From Acidobacteriota bacterium (GTDB taxonomy: Bacteria > Acidobacteriota > Vicinamibacteria > Vicinamibacterales > UBA2999), in the NCBI GenBank assembly GCA_021730945.1, contig JAKFYH010000016.1:1-64000 (forward strand): DNA of 64,000 bases, given 5' to 3'. The first letter of the stretch is position 1; each line of letters begins with the position of its first letter. The position numbers and the translations under genes were made by a program. The notes under the pieces are model-generated. The model was not told the origin of the DNA and did no database searches. It worked only from the letters and a program-made list of their open reading frames with translations. Below, piece by piece: positions 19,445 through 30,771 of the stretch.

Positions 19445-20209
19445 TCACTTCTTGCCGACTGTGCGCGCGAGGTAGGCACGAATCGCGTCGTAGGTGTGCG
19501 GCTGCATCCAGGCGTGGACGACGCGGGCGTTGAGATCGGACAGGCAGGCGGCCCGATCCAGGATCAGTGTGGCGAACGCCTCCTTGGTCAGCGCAAAGGC
19601 ACTCGCGGGAATCGCCGCCAGGCGGTTGGCCGTCGCCGTCGCCCGCTCGATCAGGGATTCGGGCGGGCACTGTTCATCGATCAACCCCAGCGTCATCGCC
19701 TCGGAGACCGGCACCGTCCGGCCGGTGAACACCAGGTCGCGGAACGACGCGTCGGTCAGGCGGGCGCCGACAATTTGCAGCGGCAGCGCCGGGAACGGCA
19801 CACCGACCGCCAACTCAGGCACGCCAATTCGACCGGTGCCCTCGGCCATGACTCGCCAATCGCACGCCGATGCCAGGATGCAGCCGCCGGCAATGGCGTG
19901 GCCGTTGACCGCGGCAATCATCGGCTTGGGAAAGCTCAGCGCACTGCGCAACACCGCATCAAGGACGGGCAGGAACCGCTGCCCGTATTCGGGGCCGTCC
20001 TTGATCAAGCGAAACAGGTCGACGCCAGCCGAGAACGAAGAGCCGCGGCCGGTGATCACCACGGCACGCACGGGGTCATCTTGCGCCGTCTTGAGCTCGG
20101 CCAGCAGCGCTTCGCACAACTCGAGGTCGAGGGCGCTGACCTTGCCGTGCGCCAGACACAGAATACGGACGCCGTCCCGATCCTGCCGTTCGATCATGTT
20201 TCGCAGCAT
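19445..20209 (-). CDS. Enoyl-CoA hydratase/isomerase family protein
   Basis: GRGSSFSAGVDL, PMIAAVNGHAIAGGCILASACDWRVM. Confidence 0.92.
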   Translation of the reverse strand: MLRNMIERQDRDGVRILCLAHGKVSALDLELCEALLAELKTAQDDPVRAVVITGRGSSFSAGVDLFRLIKDGPEYGQRFLPVLDAVLRSALSFPKPMIAAVNGHAIAGGCILASACDWRVMAEGTGRIGVPELAVGVPFPALPLQIVGARLTDASFRDLVFTGRTVPVSEAMTLGLIDEQCPPESLIERATATANRLAAIPASAFALTKEAFATLILDRAACLSDLNARVVHAWMQPHTYDAIRAYLARTVGKK

Positions 20210-20250
20210 ATTCTAGACACAGATAGGCCAGGGCCGCAGCCACAGAGGCT

Positions 20251-20441
20251 GCCGGGGCCGCAGATGACGCAGACGTGCGGAACCAGGGCCGCAGATGACG
20301 CAGATGACGCAGACGTGCGGAACCAGGGCCGCAGATGACGCAGATGACGCAGAGGCGCGGGAGCCAGGGCCGCAGATGACGCAGATGACGCAGAGGCGCC
20401 GGAACCGGGGCCGCAGAGGACACAGATGACGCAGATCACGG
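20251..20441. repeat. ~40-bp VNTR with nested 9-bp unit (CAGATGACG)
   Basis: Units aaccagggccgcagatgacgcagatgacgcagacgtgcgg at 20281, 20321 and 20361, degenerate at 20401; short unit at 20251. Confidence 0.95.
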
Positions 20442-21142
20442 AAGTTGAGGCTCGACCGGCGGCGACGGTTGTGCTGCTGCGTCCAGGAGATCCGTTCGAG
20501 ATCTTGTTGCTGCGTCGCAATGACAAGGTCGCGTTCATGGCGGGGTCGTATGTGTTTCCGGGCGGCCGGGTCGACCCGGCGGACTACCCGTCGCCTGGGA
20601 CTGCGTTGCCGCCACCGGCGTTTACTGATCTGAGCGAAGTAGACGAAGCCGCGTTCCGGCGAGCCGCCGTCCGGGAACTTCAGGAAGAAGCCAGCGTGAC
20701 GATTGGGCCCGGCGACCTTGCGCCGTTGGCACACTGGGTGACGCCCGAGATCGAGATCCGCCGCTACGACACCCGCTTCTTTCTCGCCCGCATGCCAGAG
20801 GGACAGGTGCCCCGCCACGACGCTGGCGAGATGACGGCGATGGCGTGGATGTCACCGCGGGCAGCCATTGCCCGCTTCGAGCAGCGAGAGTTGCTGTTAC
20901 CGCCACCGACCTGGACCACCATCCGCCAACTTGAGAAGCTGGCGTCGATCGATGAGGTGATGGCCTGGGCGCGCCGGCGAACCATCGTTCGCGTCATGCC
21001 CGGTTTCATCAAGACTGACACGGTCACCATGCTGACCTTGCCCGGCGACCCGCTGTTTCCAGCCATGGCCGGATGGGAAGTTCCGGAAGAAACCCGTTTC
21101 GTGCTGGAACCCGGCGCGCGATGGCAGCCGCTAAAGGCCTGA
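20426..21142 (+). CDS. NUDIX hydrolase
   Basis: GSYVFPGGRVDPAD...AAVRELQEEASV Nudix-like box. Confidence 0.9.
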   Translation: MTQITEVEARPAATVVLLRPGDPFEILLLRRNDKVAFMAGSYVFPGGRVDPADYPSPGTALPPPAFTDLSEVDEAAFRRAAVRELQEEASVTIGPGDLAPLAHWVTPEIEIRRYDTRFFLARMPEGQVPRHDAGEMTAMAWMSPRAAIARFEQRELLLPPPTWTTIRQLEKLASIDEVMAWARRRTIVRVMPGFIKTDTVTMLTLPGDPLFPAMAGWEVPEETRFVLEPGARWQPLKA

Positions 21143-21193
21143 CGCGGTGCGTCGATTTACGCTCACCCCGTTCGTCAAGGTAGCGGAGGACCC

Positions 21194-21670
21194 ATGCACC
21201 TGCTGATCTCGCTGGCCGTTGTCGCCGGCCTCGTCGCGCAAACCGGGAAGGATTCGCTGCTGTCGCAACTGGACGGGAAATGGACGGGCACCGGCACTGT
21301 CTTGAATCAACCCGCGAACATCGAGATGGAGTGGACCTGGGAACTGGGCGGTCAGTTCCTGAAGCTGTCGTTTACGAGCGCGATTGGGGCGCCACCAAAA
21401 GTGAATACCTTCCAGGGTCACGCCTACTATCGGGCGGTCGCCGAGGGCCGCTATCGCGGCATGTGGTTCGACAACACCGGCATGTTTCGCCCGCTTGATG
21501 CCCGCCGCGACGGCCGTGCGCTGGTGTCGGAGTGGGGCACGCCCGACACAGAACAGGGCGAGACCACCTACCGGCTGATGCCCGATGGCACGATGGAAGT
21601 GATCGACCGCGTGAAAGGCAAGGACGGCACCTGGCGAACGTTCGGTCAGTCGGGATTGATGAAGCGGTAG
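21194..21670 (+). CDS. Hypothetical exported protein (DUF1579-like)
   Basis: Signal peptide; GKWTGTGTVLNQ...MEWTWELGGQFLKLSF. Confidence 0.6.
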   Translation: MHLLISLAVVAGLVAQTGKDSLLSQLDGKWTGTGTVLNQPANIEMEWTWELGGQFLKLSFTSAIGAPPKVNTFQGHAYYRAVAEGRYRGMWFDNTGMFRPLDARRDGRALVSEWGTPDTEQGETTYRLMPDGTMEVIDRVKGKDGTWRTFGQSGLMKR

Positions 21671-22551
21671 AGCACGCGGACGATGCGATAGGCCTCGGGC
21701 ATCGATTCGCGAGTGAACTCGACCGTGTCGGGGGCCACTATCTGGATTTCACGGAACGCGGTCGCCACTTCCGGAATCGTGAAGTTGCGCAGCTGCATCC
21801 GCACCTTGTAGCTGGCCAGGCGTTCCCGCGCCGGTTTGCGGGCGGCGGCGACCGCCTCTTTCGCTGTTGACTGGATGTCGCGGCGCGCTTCGGCCAGCGG
21901 CCGGCTTTCGACGGCGCGCATGTTGATGGCGCGTTTCACCACCACGCCGCGAATGGCCGGCGTCCACTCCTTCTGCTGTTCCACCGCCACATCGTCGCCG
22001 GTGATCATCACCACCGGGACACCGAACCAGTGCGCCATCAAGGTATTGAGACCGCCTTCACCGGCCGATCGGCCGTTGACCACGACGTCCTTGACCACGC
22101 CAGAGCCAGTGTGGGCGAACAGGCCGCGCGGCGAGTCGGCTTTGGCGTGATAGCCGACGAAGATCACGGCATCGAAGGTGTCGTCGAGGCCCTCGACCAT
22201 GCCGTGGCGCTTGAAGCTGTGGCTGATCAGACGGGCGCGCGGATCGAGATCCTCCGGCAGCAGGTTGCGCTGGCTGCCATGCGAGTCGTTGACCACCACT
22301 TCGGTGGCGCCGCCCTCGAAGGCGCCGCGAATGGCCGCGTTGGCGTCCTCGGCCATCAGCTTGCGCGAACGGTTGTATTCGGCGCCGCCGGCGCTGGTCT
22401 GATCGTCGCCGACCACGCCGCTGATGCCTTCCATGTCGACCGAGATGTAGATCTTCCTGCCCTGGGCCGACGCCTCAGATGCCATCACGAAGCACGCCAA
22501 GGAGAAAATCACGAAGGACACGAGTCCAGCTTTTGAAAACCAATGAGGCAT
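21646..22551 (-). CDS. M55 family D-aminopeptidase (DppA-like), exported
   Basis: KIYISVDMEGISGVV, VVNDSHGSQRNLLPEDLD, FVGYHAKADSPRGLFAHTGSG. Confidence 0.92.
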   Translation of the reverse strand: MPHWFSKAGLVSFVIFSLACFVMASEASAQGRKIYISVDMEGISGVVGDDQTSAGGAEYNRSRKLMAEDANAAIRGAFEGGATEVVVNDSHGSQRNLLPEDLDPRARLISHSFKRHGMVEGLDDTFDAVIFVGYHAKADSPRGLFAHTGSGVVKDVVVNGRSAGEGGLNTLMAHWFGVPVVMITGDDVAVEQQKEWTPAIRGVVVKRAINMRAVESRPLAEARRDIQSTAKEAVAAARKPARERLASYKVRMQLRNFTIPEVATAFREIQIVAPDTVEFTRESMPEAYRIVRVLYRFINPD

Positions 22552-22589
22552 GTTTGTTTCCTTGAAAAGGGTCTTCGTGTTCGTCGTGG

Positions 22590-23243
22590 TCAGGAAACTT
22601 CTGGCAAGCCGAGCGCGGCGCGGACAAAGTCCTGCTCGGGCAGGCCGCCGAGGATCTCGATCGTCTCGTTGACGATGGTTTTCGGCACGCCGGTGACTCG
22701 GTACTTGCGGCTCAGGTCCATGAACTCGGTGGCTTCGACGGCATCCGCGGTGATCATGGGGTTGGCCGCTGCCATCTTGTGTGCGAGGACGACCGCCCTC
22801 GGACAGTGCGGTCAAGTGGGTGTCGAGAACACCTGGATATGCGTCGGCGTGGTGACCGCCTGGACCCACGCCATGGTCTCGGGTTCGAAGTCGATCTTGC
22901 CGGTGCCTGCGACCAGGATCGCCTCGACCAGGCCGACGAACTCATAGCCGGTCGGGGCGCCGTACATGCGCATGCGGGTGTCGACATCGTCACTGAGAAT
23001 GACGATGGCCGGTGCCTTGTCGACCTTGTACTTCGCCTTGTCGTCCAGATCGAGGACGAAGTTCTTCTCGACCACGGTGATCTTTTCGTTCAGTGACGCG
23101 ATCTCGTCGAGGATTTGCTTGGCCACGGGACCGCTCTCGGACCCGCCGAAGGTTTGCGTGAAGAGCAGCAACTGCACGGGTTGGGTGATGGTGGCGAGGT
23201 GCTGCCTGAGCGTTGCCTCGTCTTGCGGTGATAGAAGGCCCAT
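22590..23243 (-). CDS. Thioredoxin-fold (PDO/glutaredoxin-like) selenoprotein; in-frame TGA (22812..22814) read as Sec
   Basis: ORFs 22812..23243 and 22590..22775 are in one frame separated only by TGA; spanning peptide HIQVFSTPT-U-PHCPRAVVLAHKMAAANPMI; cis-Pro region VTGVPKTIVN. Confidence 0.85.
22780..22805 (-). promoter_or_regulatory. Candidate bacterial SECIS hairpin
   Basis: Minus strand TGT C CGAGGGC-GGTC-GTCCTCG C ACA: 7-bp upper stem (one G-U), C-C mismatch, 3-bp lower stem, GGUC loop starting 17 nt after the TGA. Confidence 0.75.
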
Positions 23244-23297
23244 GGGTGGATTATGACTCAGCGGCCGGCCGGCGGACGCGCACTGAAAACGCCGTCA

Positions 23298-23780
23298 CTA
23301 AAACTTGAAGAGATCGTCGAAGGCCTTCTTGGCGCCGGTTGGTTCCTTCGGGTTCTGGCTGGTGGCCGCCGTGGTTTCGCGCTCAAACGAGGTGCGGCCC
23401 GAGAACAGGGGACAGTCGTTGGCCGCGTCCTTGGGCGACACCCGGGCGGGAATCTTCTCGGCGCACTCGAGGCTGGCGCCGGGGTCGAAGTTCACGCACT
23501 GGATACACGATCGCAGATCGACCTGGCATTTCGGGCACTTGCTGCGCGACATGATCGCGGCGTCGACGATGGTGCCGCAGCGGGCGCAGCGGGCGACCTG
23601 TCGCGACGACATCATGCGAGGGTTGCGGGCGCCCTCCGACGAGATGCGCCGGGCGCCGGCCGGGGCGCCCGGTTCGCGCTCCGGCCGTGGTGACGAACGA
23701 TCGGGTCCGTCGCCGCGCGGGCCCGACGGGCGGTCACTTTCCTGATAGCCGCGCTGTTTGTACTTCCGGTCGTCAGACAC
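23298..23780 (-). CDS. Zinc-ribbon hypothetical protein
   Basis: CARCGTIVDAAIMSRSKCPKC and CIQCVNFDPGASLEC; GTG start inferred. Confidence 0.6.
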   Translation of the reverse strand: MSDDRKYKQRGYQESDRPSGPRGDGPDRSSPRPEREPGAPAGARRISSEGARNPRMMSSRQVARCARCGTIVDAAIMSRSKCPKCQVDLRSCIQCVNFDPGASLECAEKIPARVSPKDAANDCPLFSGRTSFERETTAATSQNPKEPTGAKKAFDDLFKF

Positions 23781-24195
23781 TACGGCCGCTCCCTCGCCGA
23801 GGCGATGTTCATAGAGCGCAGAATATACGCGCGCGGCGGATGGTGACGGGAAATTGTTGCTGGTCGGGAGGGGTGTTGCTTGTCGGGATCCGTCAGGAAT
23901 TGCCAAGACGCATGGCGTTGGGCGACCGACCCGCCTTCGCGCCTTGGCGCTACGGCGCGGTTTTACAGTGGGGGAAGCACCGGGTGACCCGCCACCATGC
24001 GCTGGCAGGATGCTAGTTATGCGCGCCTCGCATGTATTTGTCAAGGCGATTGGGCCCGGGTTGTTCGGTGGCCTGACGAAGCAAAAGGGTGGCTGAGCGG
24101 CCGGTCGTGTGGATCTACTAATGGTGGTTGGGCTGTCAACCAACCACTAGGCAGACTCCGACCTAATTTGTCGGCATTAAAGGAAGATTCTGGGC

Positions 24196-24225
24196 TTGTG
24201 GAAAAGCGGATCTTTTTTCTATACA
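24196..24225 (+). promoter_or_regulatory. Candidate sigma70-type promoter for the ACIII operon
   Basis: TTGTGG - 18 nt - TATACA in an AT-rich leader. Confidence 0.45.
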
Positions 24226-24342
24226 ATCAGCTTGCGAAATTTTTCACAAAGGTCGCCCCCGACGGTATTCGGGGTAAAGTGTGCGACTTCGGCACCGCAA
24301 TTTTCGCTGGTGCCCTAACACCCCGGGGGCTGCAAGGGACGC

Positions 24343-25002
24343 ATGTCGCAGGTATTCCCAAAGAGCGCTAACGCCTGGTCCAAGGCCAGCGTGCTCGCCA
24401 TCGTGTTCGTGCTGCTCAGCGTCGGCTGGGTAGTGCTCACGATTCAACGATCAGATTTCGTCACGTCGGCAAATCAGTTCGTCGAGCAACCTGTCCAATT
24501 CAGTCACCAGCATCACGCCGGCGGCATTGGCATCGATTGCCGCTATTGCCACACCTCGGTGGAAATCTCGCCGTCGGCGGGCATTCCGCCGACCAAGACC
24601 TGCATCAACTGTCACTCGCAGATCTGGTCGACCAGCCCGTACCTCGAACCGGTGCGAGCGAGCTTCCGCGACGACAAGCCGCTCAACTGGGTCCGCGTGC
24701 ATGACCTGCCGGACTTTGTCTATTTCAACCACAGCATCCACGTCACCAAGGGTGTCGGCTGCGAAACCTGCCATGGCCGCGTCGACAAGATGCCGCTGAT
24801 GATCCAGAAGGCGTCGCTGCAGATGGAATGGTGCCTCGACTGTCATCGCGACCCCTCGCGCTACGTGCGCCCGCGAGACCAGATTACGACCATGGGCTAC
24901 CAGCCCGCCGTGGCACAGGCTGAACTTGGTCCGCGCCTGGTCAAGGAATACAAGATTGCCGGCCTCGAACACATGACTAGTTGCTCGGTGTGCCACCGAT
25001 GA
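24343..25002 (+). CDS. actA: Alternative complex III pentaheme cytochrome c, ActA
   Basis: Five CxxCH motifs (CRYCH, CINCH, CETCH, CLDCH, CSVCH); first gene of the cluster. Confidence 0.92.
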   Translation: MSQVFPKSANAWSKASVLAIVFVLLSVGWVVLTIQRSDFVTSANQFVEQPVQFSHQHHAGGIGIDCRYCHTSVEISPSAGIPPTKTCINCHSQIWSTSPYLEPVRASFRDDKPLNWVRVHDLPDFVYFNHSIHVTKGVGCETCHGRVDKMPLMIQKASLQMEWCLDCHRDPSRYVRPRDQITTMGYQPAVAQAELGPRLVKEYKIAGLEHMTSCSVCHR

Positions 25003-25076
25003 CCAACACAGAGGGTGCCTTGCCAACCAGGGCCGCAGATAACGCAGATCACGCAGATCAAAAGGCTCACCGTTCG

Positions 25077-28213
<3,137 letters not shown>

Positions 28214-28214
<1 letters not shown>

Positions 28215-29602
28215 TGGCCAACCACTCGCATAACACGGCGCTGCTCGAAGAGACGCCGGTGATCCTGCCGGGTCACGACTTCGAGACCGTCACCGAGACC
28301 ATTGCCGAAATCCCGCTGTCCAAGCGCTTCCCGCTGGGCTGGATCGGCGTGCTGCTGATCGGCGTGGGCCTGGCCGGCATGCTGCACATGGCGCTCGGCT
28401 ACCTGCTGCTCAAGGGCATCGGCATCTGGGGCAACAACGTGCCGGTCGGCTGGGCGTTTGACATCATCAACTTCGTCTGGTGGATCGGCATCGGCCACGC
28501 CGGCACGCTGATCTCGGCCATCCTGCTGTTGTTCAAGCAACAGTGGCGCATGTCGATCAGCCGCTTCGCTGAAGCGATGACCATTTTCGCGGTGGCCTGC
28601 GCGGCGATCTTCCCGGTCTTCCACACCGGCCGTCCGTGGCTGGCGGCCTATTGGCTGTTCCCCTATCCCAACGCCATGGGCCTGTGGCCGCAGTTCAAGA
28701 GCCCGCTGATCTGGGACGTGTTCGCGGTCTCGACCTACGCCACCGTTTCGATCGTGTTCTGGTACATCGGCATGATTCCCGACATGGCGACGCTGCGCGA
28801 CCGCGCCGTGTCCAGGGTGAAGGCGACCATTTACGGCATGCTGTCGCTTGGCTGGCGCGGTTCGGCGCGTCACTGGCATCGCTATGAAGTGGCCTCGTTG
28901 ATTCTCGCCGGCCTTTCGACGCCGCTGGTGCTCTCGGTGCATACGGTGGTGAGCTTTGACTTCGCGGTGTCGGTGATTCCCGGCTGGCACGCCACCATCT
29001 TCCCGCCCTACTTCGTCGCCGGCGCCATTTACGCCGGGTTTGCCATGGTGTTGACGCTGGCGATTCCGGTGCGCCGTTTCTACGGCATGGAAAGCCTGAT
29101 CACCATGCGGCACATCGACAACATGGCGAAGATCACGCTGGCGACCGGCCTGATGGTCGGCTACGGCTACGGCGTGGAGGCGTTCTTCGCGTGGTACAGC
29201 GGCAGCCCGCATGAGCGCTTCATGATGTGGAACCGCATGTTCGGTCCCTACGCCTGGTCGTACTGGACGCTGATCGCGATCAACGTCGTGATGATTCAGT
29301 TGCTGTGGCTCAAGAGCGTGCGCCAGAACAACGGCCTGCTGTTCGTCATGTCGTTGTTCATCGGCATCGGCATGTGGCTCGAGCGCTTCGTCATCATCGT
29401 GACCTCGCTCAACCGCGACTTCATCCCCGCGTCGTGGGGCATGTATTACCCGACCCAGTGGGACTTCATGACGTTCTTCGGGACCATCGGGTTGTTCCTG
29501 ACACTGTTCCTGCTGTTCCTGCGCTTCGTGCCGATGATTTCGATCTTCGAGGTCAAGATGCTGCTGCCGCAGTCGAAGGTGAAACATGACCATGTCCACT
29601 AA
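28214..29602 (+). CDS. actC: Alternative complex III membrane subunit ActC (NrfD-like)
   Basis: Polytopic NrfD/PsrC-like protein following actB. Confidence 0.93.
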
Positions 29603-30140
29603 CGAGACGGCCCAGCGGCTCCATGGCGTGATGGCCGAATTCGACTCGGCCCAGGAGCTGGTGGACGCGGCCCGTCAGACCATGGCGCACGGCTTCACGA
29701 AGGTCGAAGCCTATTCGCCGGTGCCGATCGAAGAGTTGAACGACATCATCCACAAGAAGCGGACCAAGCTGTCGCAGATCGTTCTGGCCGGCGGCCTGGC
29801 CGGCATGGCGACCGGCTTCGGGCTGCAGTACTGGGCGTCGGTGATCGAATTCCCGATGAACATCGGCGGCCGGCCCCAGGCCAGCTGGACCACCTTCATC
29901 GTCCCGTCCTACGAGCTGACGATCCTGTTTGCCGCGCTGTCGGCGGCAATCGGCATGATCGTCCTCAATGGGCTGCCGCAGCCGTATCACGCAGTGTTCA
30001 ACGTCGATCGCTTCTCGATGGCCAGCTCCGACAAGTTTTTCCTCGTCGTCGAGTCGGCGGATCCGAAGTTCGACCAGCCGGTGACGGCCGAGTTCCTGCG
30101 CAGCACCGGCGCGAAGGGAGTCTACGACGTTGACGAGTAG
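29586..30140 (+). CDS. actD: Alternative complex III subunit ActD (DUF3341)
   Basis: Two TM helices, MAEFDSAQELVDAAR; position in cluster. Confidence 0.9.
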   Translation: MTMSTNETAQRLHGVMAEFDSAQELVDAARQTMAHGFTKVEAYSPVPIEELNDIIHKKRTKLSQIVLAGGLAGMATGFGLQYWASVIEFPMNIGGRPQASWTTFIVPSYELTILFAALSAAIGMIVLNGLPQPYHAVFNVDRFSMASSDKFFLVVESADPKFDQPVTAEFLRSTGAKGVYDVDE

Positions 30141-30771
30141 GTCATTTGCTCTCGTGTTCCTGGCCGCTGCGGCGCTGGTGGCCGCTGGCTGCCGCCAGGA
30201 CATGCACGACACGCCGCGCTACGAGGCGTACGAGGCCAGCGCCACGTTCGCTGACGGCCGCGCGTCGCGCGGTGCCCCCACGGGCACGGTCGCTCGCGGC
30301 TGGCTGCGGGAAGACGAGGCGCTTTATACCGGCAAGGTGGCCGGAGAGCTCGTCGACCAGTTCCCGTTTGCGATTGCCCACGCCGATCTCATGCGGGGCC
30401 AGCAGCGCTTCAATATCTACTGCACGCCGTGCCACGGCAAGCTCGGTGACGGTCACGGGATGGTCGTGCAACGCGGCCTCCGCCAGGCCGCCTCCTACCA
30501 CCAGGACCGCCTGCGCGAGGAAAAGGCCGGCTACTTCTTCGACGTCATCACCAATGGCTTTGGCGCCATGCAGGGTTACGCGGAACAAGTTCCAGTCCGT
30601 GACCGCTGGCTGATCGTGGCCTACGTGCGGGCGCTGCAATTGAGCCAGCACGCATCGGTCAACGACGTGCCCGCCGACAAGCGCGGCGAGCTTGACGCCT
30701 CGGCCGCCGAGACGCCTTCGGCATCAACGGAGAAGCCGGTAGCGGCCGCTCCTGCTGCGGAGAAGCACTAG
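30130..30771 (+). CDS. actE: Alternative complex III monoheme cytochrome c ActE
   Basis: FNIYCTPCHGKLGDGHGMVVQRG; lipobox-like AAGC. Confidence 0.92.
   Translation: MTSRSFALVFLAAAALVAAGCRQDMHDTPRYEAYEASATFADGRASRGAPTGTVARGWLREDEALYTGKVAGELVDQFPFAIAHADLMRGQQRFNIYCTPCHGKLGDGHGMVVQRGLRQAASYHQDRLREEKAGYFFDVITNGFGAMQGYAEQVPVRDRWLIVAYVRALQLSQHASVNDVPADKRGELDASAAETPSASTEKPVAAAPAAEKH

Noticed and set aside
20251-20441. CRISPR array
   Set aside because: Units are contiguous tandem repeats with internal 9-bp periodicity and no unique spacers or cas genes.
20076-20818. Minus-strand ORFs encoding RHLRHLRPW / CVICVICGPG repeats
   Set aside because: These translate the intergenic VNTR and overlap genes; no independent coding support.
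22590-23243. Frameshift or ordinary nonsense pseudogene in the thioredoxin-like gene
   Set aside because: No frame change occurs (both parts share one frame), the TGA lands exactly on the expected catalytic Cys, the rest is intact, and a SECIS-like hairpin follows. A sequencing error remains possible and is listed as a refuting test.
23854-24371. Short plus-strand ORFs before the ACIII operon
   Set aside because: No recognizable domains; the region contains promoter-like and hairpin sequences and looks like a leader.
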